Below, piece by piece: positions 52,152-60,629 of a stretch of 64,000 bases of DNA. The notes beneath the pieces are model-generated. The model did not search any database, was not told the origin of the DNA, and saw only the letters and a program-made list of their open reading frames with translations. The translations under genes and the position numbers were made by a program. Within the stretch, counting starts at the first letter, position 1. Each line of letters begins with the position of its first letter. Source of the stretch: Flavobacterium sp. HJJ (lineage in GTDB: Bacteria; Bacteroidota; Bacteroidia; Flavobacteriales; Flavobacteriaceae); NCBI RefSeq assembly GCF_015351475.1, contig NZ_JADKPR010000012.1:62001-126000 (forward strand). The letters are read 5' to 3'.

Positions 52152-52613
52152 TTATTTAATAGCATCGTTTACAGGCTGACTGTCCACAAACTGCTCAAAA
52201 CTAATAATTTTGCTTTCTTTTAATTTCCAAACGTGAGCTACTCTGGCCGTGAATGATTTACCTGTGATTTTATAAGTTCCGGTGTAAGTTCCGTAAGCGA
52301 CAACTTTATCATTGCTGGTAACATAATCTTCAGGGGTAAATTTGTAATCAATCCATTCGCTGCCTAACCGGCTGAAAACATTTTTGGTTATTTCTTCTAG
52401 TCCAATATAAGTTCCTCCATATGGAAAACCTTTGGCTTCTGTCCAAGAGATATTTTCAGCAGCATATTGAGCTAGATTTTTACCGTTTTCTTCTGAAGTT
52501 TTTCCTTCATAAGTGCTTTTTATGATTTCAAGATTTGTCATTGCTTTTTTATTTAAAGAACAGCCTGATAATACAAAAAGCAGCATCAGGCTGTAAATGA
52601 TTAGTTTTACCAT
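52152..52613 (-). CDS. SnoaL/NTF2-like lipoprotein
   Basis: The 153-residue protein has a lipobox (LLFVLSGCSLNKK, Cys18). The rest has the SnoaL-like pattern of a small conical fold: NLEIIKSTYEG, ENISWTEAKGFPYGGTY, VARVAHVWKLKESKIISFEQF. Members act as enzymes or ligand binders, often on small organic compounds; the function here is unknown. It overlaps the upstream MBL-fold gene and is co-transcribed with it. Confidence 0.85.
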   Translation of the reverse strand: MVKLIIYSLMLLFVLSGCSLNKKAMTNLEIIKSTYEGKTSEENGKNLAQYAAENISWTEAKGFPYGGTYIGLEEITKNVFSRLGSEWIDYKFTPEDYVTSNDKVVAYGTYTGTYKITGKSFTARVAHVWKLKESKIISFEQFVDSQPVNDAIK

Positions 52614-53497
52614 TTCATTTCTCCTGTGTTTACTTTTGCGCCAATCTGTAGGGCAGTTTCAAAAGTAAGAGCTGGATATTTTGCTTTCAAAGCTGTAATT
52701 AAAGCTTCTGATGTTTTATTGGTTTTCAAAGCTTCTTCATAGAATTGGATATAACTTTTGGTATGATTTACAGCAGTTATATCAAATGGAGAACTTGAAT
52801 TGGCGTGAGCAGGAATTACAATTTCAGGATTCAAAGCTGTGATTTTGTCTAAAACAGAAATCCAGTTTTTACGCGCTTCTGGAGTTTGTGCATCGGCCAT
52901 CCAAAGATGAAAAGTTGTTCCAAAAACATTAATTCCGCCAACAGCTGCTTTGATTGAAGGAATCCATATAAACGTTTTGTTCGGGAATTCTTCCAAACCA
53001 ATTAGTTCTAATTTTTGACCTTCTAACTCAATAGTATTTCCTTTTAAAACTTGTGGTAAAACAACGTTTGACGTAATGTTTTTACCTAATCTTTCGCCCC
53101 ATACTTCTAGTTTTTTTTGAGCAGTCGCTTTTATATGTTCAATTGTTGCAGGAGATGCATAAGCGGTAACTTCAGGGAAATATTTTTTGAATACTTCCAG
53201 TCCGAAATAAAAATCAGGATCGCCGTGAGAAACAAAAATTGTGGTTAGTTTTTTGCCGCTTGCTTTAATTTTCTGTGCTATTTTTTCGGCATCCGCCAAA
53301 GTAAATTGTGCATCGATCAAAACCGCATCTGTTTTTCCGGATACAATTATTGATGCTACGCCAAAACTGTTTTCTGATGCATTGTAAACTTGAAGTTTTA
53401 AATCTTTAGTTTCGATAGTTTTGAAACTTTGTGCTTGTGTTTCCATATTAAATAAAATTAAAATTGTTATAAATACTGTTGAGATAGTGTTTTTCAT
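52607..53497 (-). CDS. MBL-fold hydrolase-like protein with degenerate metal motif
   Basis: The 296-residue protein has a signal peptide (MKNTISTVFITILILFNMETQAQ). It has the metallo-beta-lactamase fold order: DAVLIDAQFTLADAEKI, then TTIFVSHGDPDFYFGLEVF at the place of the HxHxDH motif, later FHLWMAD and IPAHANSS. In the first motif only one His remains (HGDPDFY), so the normal first zinc site is incomplete. A start at 53521 is possible but adds residues before the signal peptide. A -7-like box and a 20-bp palindrome precede it. Confidence 0.82.
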   Translation of the reverse strand: MKNTISTVFITILILFNMETQAQSFKTIETKDLKLQVYNASENSFGVASIIVSGKTDAVLIDAQFTLADAEKIAQKIKASGKKLTTIFVSHGDPDFYFGLEVFKKYFPEVTAYASPATIEHIKATAQKKLEVWGERLGKNITSNVVLPQVLKGNTIELEGQKLELIGLEEFPNKTFIWIPSIKAAVGGINVFGTTFHLWMADAQTPEARKNWISVLDKITALNPEIVIPAHANSSSPFDITAVNHTKSYIQFYEEALKTNKTSEALITALKAKYPALTFETALQIGAKVNTGEMKW

Positions 53498-53529
53498 TTT
53501 TGCGCTGTTTTGAATTAACACTGCAAAGA

Positions 53530-53549
53530 TGAGACGGTATGCTGTCTCA
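53530..53549. promoter_or_regulatory. 20-bp palindrome, likely Crp/Fnr-type operator
   Basis: TGAGAC (53530-53535), eight bases, GTCTCA (53544-53549) is a perfect inverted repeat. It abuts a -7-like box on the minus strand (CATCTTTG, 53524-53531), so bound protein would control the MBL/SnoaL unit. The Crp/Fnr gene directly upstream is the obvious candidate; this is inference. Confidence 0.55.
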
Positions 53550-53585
53550 AAACATTAAACTAGTTTAAATAATTAAAAGGAATTC

Positions 53586-54167
53586 TTATTTTCTGACAGC
53601 AATTTTCTTTCGAATATTACTCAAAAAAACATTTGTAATACCCAAATAAGCAGCGATTTGAATATTGGAAAGACGCTGAATAAGCTGAGGATACTTTTCT
53701 GCAAATTCGATGTAACGGGATTCCGCTGTTTTACTTAGATTATCAATCATTCTGCGCTGCAGGGCAACATGGGTTTTTTGAGTCATTACCCGAAACAGCT
53801 TTTCTATTTTAGGCAGATTAGCATAAGCATATTCTTTATTTTCTTTAGAAATTAAAAGGACTTCACTATCTTCAATAGCTTCTATAAAAAGCTGTGATGG
53901 TTTTTCATTGGTAAAACTGTCAATATCAGTAATCCACCAATTTTCTATGGCAAAATAAAGTACTTGTTCAAAACCGTTTTTATCAATATGGTATACTCGA
54001 AAAAGCCCTTTGGTAACAAAACCTTCAAACCTGCAGACTTCGCCCTCCCGCAGCAAAAAACTTTTTTTCTTAATCGTTTTATGTTCAAACAAATTGCAGA
54101 ATTCCTCCATTTCAGAAGCTGAAAGTGAAATATGCGCTGCCAAATTTTGTTTAAGAAGTTCTGTCAT
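53586..54167 (-). CDS. Crp/Fnr family transcriptional regulator
   Basis: The 193-residue protein has a cyclic-nucleotide-binding-type fold (about 15-120: KSFLLREGEVCRFEGFVTKGLFRVY, SQLFIEAIEDSEVLLIS) and a C-terminal winged helix (IQIAAYLGITNVFLSNIRKK). The effector pocket lacks a clear cAMP signature and no Fe-S cysteines are seen, so the signal is unknown. It lies upstream of the MBL and SnoaL genes on the same strand. Confidence 0.88.
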   Translation of the reverse strand: MTELLKQNLAAHISLSASEMEEFCNLFEHKTIKKKSFLLREGEVCRFEGFVTKGLFRVYHIDKNGFEQVLYFAIENWWITDIDSFTNEKPSQLFIEAIEDSEVLLISKENKEYAYANLPKIEKLFRVMTQKTHVALQRRMIDNLSKTAESRYIEFAEKYPQLIQRLSNIQIAAYLGITNVFLSNIRKKIAVRK

Positions 54168-54365
54168 TTTATGAGATGATGTTTACACCCTTGCAGTGGT
54201 TACAGGATGCCTAATTTAGATATAAATGTACTGAATTATCAGTTAATTGTTTACAACCCCTATGACTTTAAATACATTGAGCAGGCATGAGATATTTTAA
54301 AAATTATATCTGAAAAGAAAATAAGCAATGGAATTATTAGCTGTTATATAGTTAAGTTTTTTTGA

Positions 54366-57300
54366 TTATTGGTTTTCTACTGTAAATTGATAAATGCCGG
54401 ATTGTAATGTAAACTCTAATCTGTCTCCTTTTTGACCAATGTAGGTTATGCCTTTTTGCTGTTTGATTTTTTTACCGCTCTCGGTTACTTTGTTTATGCT
54501 GGATGCTTTTAAAAATAGTGATGCAGTTGTATTTGCCGGGATTTCCATCGTATAAATTGTCTGTCCTTCGGTAATTTTCCATTCGCTTGTGATTTTTCCA
54601 TACATAGAATCATAATGCCCTTTTGCAAAAGTTATTTTACCGGCTGGGTCAGGTGTAGGCTGCAGAATAAATTTTTTAAAACCCGGCTCATCACGTGCGA
54701 TGCCTATAGAGTTGTTTATCATCCATGCACCAACCGAACCGAAGGAATAGTGGTTAAAGGAGTTCATATTGTTATTCCCGCCAAAACCATTCTCTTTTGT
54801 ATATGAATTCAGCCGTTCCCATATAGTTGTAGCTCCATTTTCTACTGAGTATAACCAAGAAGGGTAGGAGGTTTGCTGTAATAATTGGTAGGCTTCTTTA
54901 TCCTTGCCGTTTTTTGAAAGAGCATCGCTAATAGCAGCTGTTCCAATAAAACCAGTCATTAGCGAATATTCAGGACGCATTATGCCTAACTCGTCCTTGT
55001 TTTTGCGTTCCAGCGCAGCTACAAGATTATTTGTGGCTTTATCTTGGGTGTTTTTGTCAAATAAATTAAAAGACAGCGGAATTGCATAAGAGGCTTGCGT
55101 GTCACTAAAATTCCCTTTTTTTGGAAGCTGATCTTCGGATACTTTATACCCCCAAGGAAAGCGGTGGCCAGAATGTATTGTTTTGCCAGTTATAGCATCA
55201 ATATGAGTTTTATTAAAATGATCTTTACGAGCCGAATATTCTTTCTCAAAAACTAGTGCATCATCAGTTTTCCCAAGCAGTTTGGCAGTTTTTTGCATGA
55301 TTTCAAGGTCGTAGGCATAGTAAGCATCCCACAAAATAGTATCGTCATTTTTGTAGCCTTCAGGACTCAGCCAGTCGCCAAGGAGAGACTCAGATTGTAT
55401 ACCGGTTGCTGGGTTGACGTGTGTTTTTAGAAAATCTGTATAGCGCTTCATGGCATCATAATGTTCTGCAAGCAGTGAGACATCTCCATATTGCAGATAC
55501 GACTCCCAAGCCACTATAATTCCGGCACTTCCCCATAGAATACCGCCAAAAGCATCTGTTACAGGAGCTGTGTCTGTAAATCTTCCGTCTTTTTCCTGTA
55601 AATCCCGCATGGCAAGCATATGTCTTTTTAAAAAAGGTCCTGCATTGGCAAGGTAGGTTGCCGTTTTAGAAAAAACGCTTATATCACCGCTCCATCCCAT
55701 GCGTTCATTGCGCGCAGGAGTATCTGTGGGAATGTATAAAAAATTAGAGCGGGTAGACCATTCTATGTTTTTCCATAGTTTATTAACCAATGGACTTGAT
55801 GTTTGATAATCAGCAGTAATTGAATCAATGGAACTTAGCACTAATCCTGTGATTTTATCTAACGGAAGTGCCTTTTTTATGCCGGTAATTTCTAAAAACC
55901 GAAAGCCATGAAAAGTAAACCGTGGCTGAATGATGTCATTGCTGCCTTTGCAGTAATAAATGTCACGAACCATGGCAGCTCTCATATTTTCGAGCATAAT
56001 CATGTTTTTATTAGTACCGTATTCTTCGGTGTGAGGATATTTTACTTCGGCATAACGCATCATTATAGTGTCGCCTTTGGCGGTATTCTCCAATTCAACT
56101 TTAGGAAAACCTACCATATTCTGCCCCATGTCATATACAAATACGCCGGGACGTACTTCCTCTGCGCTGACAGGTTTTAATACTTTTGTAATAGTGGCAG
56201 TTACACCCGGCATTCCTTTTAATTTTAATGCTGAAAAATCAAGATTTGGATTGGATGTTGTTTCCAATTCTATGATTTGTGTATTGGTCCATTTAGAATC
56301 ATTAAAGTTAGCTTTAGACCAATCTGTAATCGCAGATTCTTTGCCAGCATCATACACTTCGCCCTGAAAAAAACTGCCGTATCGTACAGGACCATCACTG
56401 CAGTATTTCCACGTGTCTGGATTTGTTGTTATTATCTGCTCGCTTCCATCATTATAAGTAATAATTAATTTGGCTAAAAGCGATTGGCGGTCACCAAAAA
56501 AGTTCCAGTTTTCACCAGTAAAAGTAATATTACCGCTCCACCATCCTTCGCTTAAAATGGCTCCAAATGCATTGGCTCCATTCTCTAAAACCATAGCCGT
56601 TACATCATAAGTCTGGTAAAGCTGTGTTTTATTGTACTGTGTTAATCCCGGACTAAAATATTCTTTCCCAATCCGATCCCCGTTGAGGTATAATTCGTAT
56701 ATACCCCGGGCAGCGGCATACAGTCTGGCTTTTTTAATTTTCTTGCCTTCTGTTTTAAATTCAGTCCGAAGTATTGGAGATGAGTTTTGGGTTGGATTTG
56801 CAATAATCAGCGCATCTTTTGAAGCAGCATCAATGACATATTCTCCGTTTACAACAGAAAATGTTTTGTTATTTACCGATGAAAAAATTCCGTTATATAA
56901 TTCTTCAGAAAGATTTTCATTAAACAGCGTATTCGAAGGTGCTCTGAAATTCATAATTTTAACGTTCGAAAAATTGGCCTTTTGTCCTTTTTTTAAAGAA
57001 AAACCAATATCACCTGCTGTTGGATAAGCAATATAATCGGCACCGCGTCCCATCGGATTTATGTTTACACTAGTATGACCATAACTGTCGGCAGTGATAT
57101 TATGGGCAGCATCATTTCCATCTACGTAAAAATTAATTACTCCAAAAACGGATGTTGCAAAAATCTCATGTTTATTGTATTTATTGTTTTGATTAATGAT
57201 GCTCAATGGTATTTCAAATGTTTTAAAAGGGACAGCAGCATGATCATTTTTTGTATAACCCACACGATAAACATTTAATTTTGCTCTGCCGTTTTGCTTG

Positions 57301-57965
57301 CTGTTGACATCTTTAATATTCAATTCTATTTTTATATAAGAAGAATCTTTTTTGTTTTCAACATCCAGTATGTTCATGTTTCTGTCCATAAGACGTTCGT
57401 CATTTGCTCCAAAAATAAAACTGGCACTGTCTGATTTTGACTTTTGATCGAGCTGAACATTATAACTAAATTGGAAAACAGTAAGATAATGAGAATACAG
57501 TACCATATCTTTATCAGTACCGCCAATCCACTTTGCTCCATCCCATGCGGATAATTTCGAATCAGGATTTGTCAGTCCAGTTTCAAACCAAGATGAGGCA
57601 GCCGATTCTTTGCCATCCTGATTCCAAACAGTCACAATCCAATTATAACGTGTTGCAGCTTTTAGATCTTCACCCTTGTAGAGAATTCCTACTGAAATAC
57701 TGCTTTCGGTTTTGTTCGAATTCCAAACTGTTTTACCGTTTTCGTCTGTGACTTTTATCTGGTAACTCTTTTGCGATAACGATCTCAGGTTTGAATCTGC
57801 TTTCATCTGCCAGCTGAAAACTGGTTTCTGTACATCAATTCCCAACGGTGTTAGCTGATATTCAGTCTGCAGTTTTGTAATGTTAAATTGTGCGTAAATT
57901 ATTGAATTGACCATCAGGAAAATAGTTGCTAATAGAAGACGGCTAGGAATAAAATATTTTTGCAT
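54366..57965 (-). CDS. Alpha-L-rhamnosidase-like enzyme, GH78
   Basis: This 1199-residue exported protein has a signal peptide (MQKYFIPSRLLLATIFLMVN...AQ). It opens with the GH78 Ig-like segment (TEYQLTPLGIDVQKPVFSWQ and SYQIKVTDENGKTVW), then beta-sandwich modules (ARGIYELYLNGDRIGKEYFSPG; AILSEGWWSG), and the (alpha/alpha)6 catalytic domain with TDTPARNERMGWSGDISVF, SLLGDWLSPEG and TTIWERLNSY. The acidic residues DxxxRNERMGWxGD are the family's catalytic region. It cleaves terminal alpha-L-rhamnose, e.g. from pectic side chains. The start at 58082 would precede the signal peptide, so 57965 is chosen. Confidence 0.9.
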   Translation of the reverse strand: MQKYFIPSRLLLATIFLMVNSIIYAQFNITKLQTEYQLTPLGIDVQKPVFSWQMKADSNLRSLSQKSYQIKVTDENGKTVWNSNKTESSISVGILYKGEDLKAATRYNWIVTVWNQDGKESAASSWFETGLTNPDSKLSAWDGAKWIGGTDKDMVLYSHYLTVFQFSYNVQLDQKSKSDSASFIFGANDERLMDRNMNILDVENKKDSSYIKIELNIKDVNSKQNGRAKLNVYRVGYTKNDHAAVPFKTFEIPLSIINQNNKYNKHEIFATSVFGVINFYVDGNDAAHNITADSYGHTSVNINPMGRGADYIAYPTAGDIGFSLKKGQKANFSNVKIMNFRAPSNTLFNENLSEELYNGIFSSVNNKTFSVVNGEYVIDAASKDALIIANPTQNSSPILRTEFKTEGKKIKKARLYAAARGIYELYLNGDRIGKEYFSPGLTQYNKTQLYQTYDVTAMVLENGANAFGAILSEGWWSGNITFTGENWNFFGDRQSLLAKLIITYNDGSEQIITTNPDTWKYCSDGPVRYGSFFQGEVYDAGKESAITDWSKANFNDSKWTNTQIIELETTSNPNLDFSALKLKGMPGVTATITKVLKPVSAEEVRPGVFVYDMGQNMVGFPKVELENTAKGDTIMMRYAEVKYPHTEEYGTNKNMIMLENMRAAMVRDIYYCKGSNDIIQPRFTFHGFRFLEITGIKKALPLDKITGLVLSSIDSITADYQTSSPLVNKLWKNIEWSTRSNFLYIPTDTPARNERMGWSGDISVFSKTATYLANAGPFLKRHMLAMRDLQEKDGRFTDTAPVTDAFGGILWGSAGIIVAWESYLQYGDVSLLAEHYDAMKRYTDFLKTHVNPATGIQSESLLGDWLSPEGYKNDDTILWDAYYAYDLEIMQKTAKLLGKTDDALVFEKEYSARKDHFNKTHIDAITGKTIHSGHRFPWGYKVSEDQLPKKGNFSDTQASYAIPLSFNLFDKNTQDKATNNLVAALERKNKDELGIMRPEYSLMTGFIGTAAISDALSKNGKDKEAYQLLQQTSYPSWLYSVENGATTIWERLNSYTKENGFGGNNNMNSFNHYSFGSVGAWMINNSIGIARDEPGFKKFILQPTPDPAGKITFAKGHYDSMYGKITSEWKITEGQTIYTMEIPANTTASLFLKASSINKVTESGKKIKQQKGITYIGQKGDRLEFTLQSGIYQFTVENQ

Positions 57966-58089
57966 TGCAGTATGGTTAGTTAATAATGATAGGGCAGTGT
58001 TGAGGCGACAAAAAAGAAGGAGTATTAATGAATCATTTTCTCTGTCATTGATAGATTTAGGATTACTAAATATTGATTGCACTTGTTTT

Positions 58090-58120
58090 CAAATTTAAAA
58101 AATAAGTGTATTAATTACAA
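58090..58120 (-). promoter_or_regulatory. Promoter of the GH78 gene
   Basis: On the minus strand TTG (58118-58120), 20 bases, TAAATTTG (58090-58097) match the Bacteroidota consensus. The leader would be about 115 bases. Its position supports 57965 over 58082 as the start codon. Confidence 0.55.
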
Positions 58121-58281
58121 TTGTTTTTTTCGTAATTCTAAATGAATTATTTCGTGATGAGGTTTTAAATAAAAAAAGGCATTAAGTTATTATTAGGATG
58201 TTAAGCTAATGAATAGTAATCTATCGAAAAAGTTTTGAATGACACCTGATAATCATCATATTTTTAGCCAATTTTCATTTT

Positions 58282-58289
58282 TAAATTTG
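58282..58289 (+). promoter_or_regulatory. -7 element for the CBS gene
   Basis: TAAATTTG matches TAnnTTTG and lies 24 bases before the ATG at 58314. No -33 TTG is seen. Confidence 0.45.
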
Positions 58290-58313
58290 TGTATAATTTA
58301 AAAAGAGAATGTT

Positions 58314-58736
58314 ATGAGACAGCATGTTCCAGTGTCTACAATTATGACCAAAGATCTAATTAAGCTTACGATTAAGGATGATTTGACAAAGGCTGAATCT
58401 CTTTTTAAGCATTATAAAATTAGACATATTCCCGTGGTGAATGGTGTTACAATAATCGGAATATTGAGTTATACTGATTTGCTTCGTATTTCTTTTGCAG
58501 ATGCAGTTGATGATGACGAAGAGATTGTAGATACTACCGTTTATAATATGTTTACGGTAGAACAGGTAATGGCCAAAAAACTAGTGACAATTACACCAGA
58601 AACTACTATTAAAGAAGCTGCTGAGATATTGGCAAAAAAAGAATTTCATGCCCTGCCCGTATGTGAGGATCATATACTGGTCGGAATAATAACGACAACT
58701 GATTTGATAAAATATTTAATTAATCAGTATAATTAA
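58314..58736 (+). CDS. CBS domain pair protein
   Basis: The 140-residue protein consists of two CBS motifs: VSTIMTKDLIKLTIKDDLTKAESLF...HIPVVNG and VEQVMAKKLVTITPETTIKEAAEIL...HALPVCEDHILVGIITTTDLIKYL. Such free-standing pairs bind adenosyl ligands (AMP, ATP, SAM) and act as sensors. No effector domain is attached. It is monocistronic, followed by a bidirectional terminator. Confidence 0.92.
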   Translation: MRQHVPVSTIMTKDLIKLTIKDDLTKAESLFKHYKIRHIPVVNGVTIIGILSYTDLLRISFADAVDDDEEIVDTTVYNMFTVEQVMAKKLVTITPETTIKEAAEILAKKEFHALPVCEDHILVGIITTTDLIKYLINQYN

Positions 58737-58759
58737 AAATTAAGTGTTTACTAAAGAAG

Positions 58760-58799
58760 AAAGTCCCAATGAAGCTGTTGTTTGCTTATTGGGACTTTT
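58760..58799. terminator. Bidirectional terminator, CBS / rpe
   Basis: AAAGTCCCAAT (58760-58770) pairs with ATTGGGACTTT (58788-58798). It lies between convergent genes. Confidence 0.75.
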
Positions 58800-58806
58800 G
58801 GTTTTA

Positions 58807-59469
58807 TTAAACGGCTAGTAATCCTTTTAAATCCGCTACTGTCTGGATTGGATCTTCGGCTCCAAATACAAAACTTCCTGCAACAAGTACGTCAGCTCCA
58901 GCTTCGGTTAACTGCAGTGCATTTTTGTTGGTAACCCCACCGTCAATTTCTATAAGGGTTGATGCTCCTTTTCTTGTAATCAGGTCTTTTAGTTTTTTTA
59001 CTTTCGTATAAGTGTTTTCAATGAATGACTGTCCTCCAAAACCTGGGTTTACACTCATGATGCAGACCATATCAATATCATTGATTATATCTTCTAATAA
59101 ATCGACATTAGTATGCGGGTTTAGGGCTACACCAGCTTTCATTCCTTGGGCTTTGATGGCTTGAAGCGTTCTGTGTAAATGTGTACACGCTTCATAATGC
59201 ACGGTTAAAATATCAGCACCTAAATCTTTAAATGTTTTAATATATTGATCTGGATTCACAATCATCAAATGCACATCTACCGTTTTTTTGGTGTGCCTTG
59301 TGATAGCTTCTAGAACAGGCATTCCAAAAGAAATATTTGGAACAAAAACGCCATCCATGATGTCAATGTGAAACCAGTCGGCCTGACTGTTGTTAATCAT
59401 TTCGATATCACGCTGTAAATTGGCAAAATCTGCTGCTAGTACTGAAGGGGCAATAATTGTGTTCTTCAT
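58807..59469 (-). CDS. rpe: Ribulose-phosphate 3-epimerase
   Basis: Rpe interconverts ribulose 5-phosphate and xylulose 5-phosphate in the pentose phosphate pathway. The 220-residue TIM-barrel protein has IAPSVLAADFANL, HIDIMDGVFVPNISFG (metal and catalytic Asp), VDVHLMIVNPDQYI, MSVNPGFGGQSFI and IEIDGGVTNKNA. The start at 59469 gives the normal N-terminus; a start at 59589 would add 40 unrelated residues and pass through the rpoD terminator and the rpe promoter. Confidence 0.96.
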   Translation of the reverse strand: MKNTIIAPSVLAADFANLQRDIEMINNSQADWFHIDIMDGVFVPNISFGMPVLEAITRHTKKTVDVHLMIVNPDQYIKTFKDLGADILTVHYEACTHLHRTLQAIKAQGMKAGVALNPHTNVDLLEDIINDIDMVCIMSVNPGFGGQSFIENTYTKVKKLKDLITRKGASTLIEIDGGVTNKNALQLTEAGADVLVAGSFVFGAEDPIQTVADLKGLLAV

Positions 59470-59534
59470 TGTGTAGTTTTTACGTTGAGAAGCACTGCAG
59501 TGCTTCTTTATATTTGAGTTGTCTGTTTTTTTTG

Positions 59535-59542
59535 CAAAGTTA
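59535..59542 (-). promoter_or_regulatory. -7 element for rpe
   Basis: The minus strand reads TAACTTTG, a full TAnnTTTG match, 65 bases before the rpe start codon and just after the rpoD terminator. No -33 TTG at the standard distance. Confidence 0.45.
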
Positions 59543-59549
59543 ATATAAA

Positions 59550-59578
59550 AAATAAAACTCCGGTAATCAGCCGGAGTT
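59550..59578 (-). terminator. Terminator downstream of rpoD
   Basis: AAACTCCGG and CCGGAGTTT (59556-59578) form a perfect 9-bp stem with a short loop; on the minus strand it is followed by TATTTTTT. It lies about 105 bases after the rpoD stop. Confidence 0.8.
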
Positions 59579-59684
59579 TCAATCATCAATCAAAAAACGA
59601 ACAGTTAATCAGACTGTTGTTCACGTTGTATTAAAAGATTTAAAAATTAGTCAGTTTAAAAATTTTAATTGGGGATATTTTAGA

Positions 59685-60548
59685 TTAACCTAAATAGGTT
59701 TTAAGGATTTTACTTCTGGAAGTATGTTTCAATCTGCGGATTGCTTTTTCTTTAATCTGACGGACACGCTCACGAGTCAGGTCAAAAGTTTCTCCGATTT
59801 CTTCAAGAGTCATTGGGTGCTGATCACCAAGACCAAAGTATAAACGCACTACATCAGCTTCTCTTGGAGTTAATGTTTCTAGTGAACGCTCAATTTCAGT
59901 ACGCAATGATTCGTGAATTAATTCTCTGTCAGGATTTGGAGATTCGCCGGAACGCAGTACATCATAAAGGTTTGAATCTTCTCCTTCTACTAGCGGTGCA
60001 TCCATAGATAAGTGACGGCCAGAGTTTTTCATAGACTCTTTTACATCATTTACAGTCATGTCAAGTTCTTTTGCAATTTCTTCAGCAGATGGCGGACGCT
60101 CATTAGACTGCTCTAATAATGCGTACATTTTGTTGATTTTATTGATAGAACCAATTTTATTTAAAGGTAAACGAACGATACGGGATTGTTCTGCCAAAGC
60201 TTGAAGAATAGACTGACGAATCCACCATACAGCATAAGAAATGAATTTGAAACCACGAGTTTCATCAAAACGCTGTGCTGCTTTTATCAATCCTAAATTT
60301 CCTTCATTGATTAAATCGGGAAGTGTTAATCCTTGGTTTTGGTATTGTTTGGCTACCGAAACAACGAAACGTAAATTGGCTTTTGTTAATTTCTCAAGGG
60401 CTCTTTGATCCCCGGCTTTAATTCTTTGAGCTAATTCTACCTCTTCGTCTGCAGTAATAAGGTCAACTTTTCCAATTTCTTGTAAATATTTGTCTAATGA
60501 AGCGGTTTCACGATTGGTTACCTGCTTGGTGATTTTAAGTTGTCTCAT
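59685..60548 (-). CDS. rpoD: Primary sigma factor RpoD/SigA
   Basis: The 287-residue factor has region 1.2 ([20 protein letters not shown]), region 2 ([50 protein letters not shown]), region 3 ([14 protein letters not shown]) and region 4 ([42 protein letters not shown]). It lacks region 1.1 and the long non-conserved insert of E. coli sigma-70, as is normal for Bacteroidota primary sigma factors. It is preceded by a strong Shine-Dalgarno (60556-60562), which is rare in this group. Confidence 0.95.
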   Translation of the reverse strand: MRQLKITKQVTNRETASLDKYLQEIGKVDLITADEEVELAQRIKAGDQRALEKLTKANLRFVVSVAKQYQNQGLTLPDLINEGNLGLIKAAQRFDETRGFKFISYAVWWIRQSILQALAEQSRIVRLPLNKIGSINKINKMYALLEQSNERPPSAEEIAKELDMTVNDVKESMKNSGRHLSMDAPLVEGEDSNLYDVLRSGESPNPDRELIHESLRTEIERSLETLTPREADVVRLYFGLGDQHPMTLEEIGETFDLTRERVRQIKEKAIRRLKHTSRSKILKTYLG

Positions 60549-60555
60549 GTTTTCG

Positions 60556-60562
60556 TCTCCTC
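60556..60562 (-). promoter_or_regulatory. Strong Shine-Dalgarno before rpoD
   Basis: The minus strand reads TTGAGGAGACGAAAAC then ATG. GGAG is eight bases from the start codon, the ideal spacing. Other starts in this window have no such site. Confidence 0.7.
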
Positions 60563-60629
60563 AATTTTTTAAGTGTACAAGTTGTTATACGTACGGAGTT
60601 TCATAAAAGTTACAAAAAGTTTATTTTTT

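Noticed and set aside
54615..57278. Several plus-strand frames of 60-130 codons opposite the GH78 gene
   Set aside because: They are shadows of the long minus-strand gene, with no promoters and unnatural composition.
40851..58082. Classical polysaccharide utilisation locus with SusC/SusD
   Set aside because: No TonB-dependent SusC or SusD-like lipoprotein gene is present in the window, so I do not call it a PUL.
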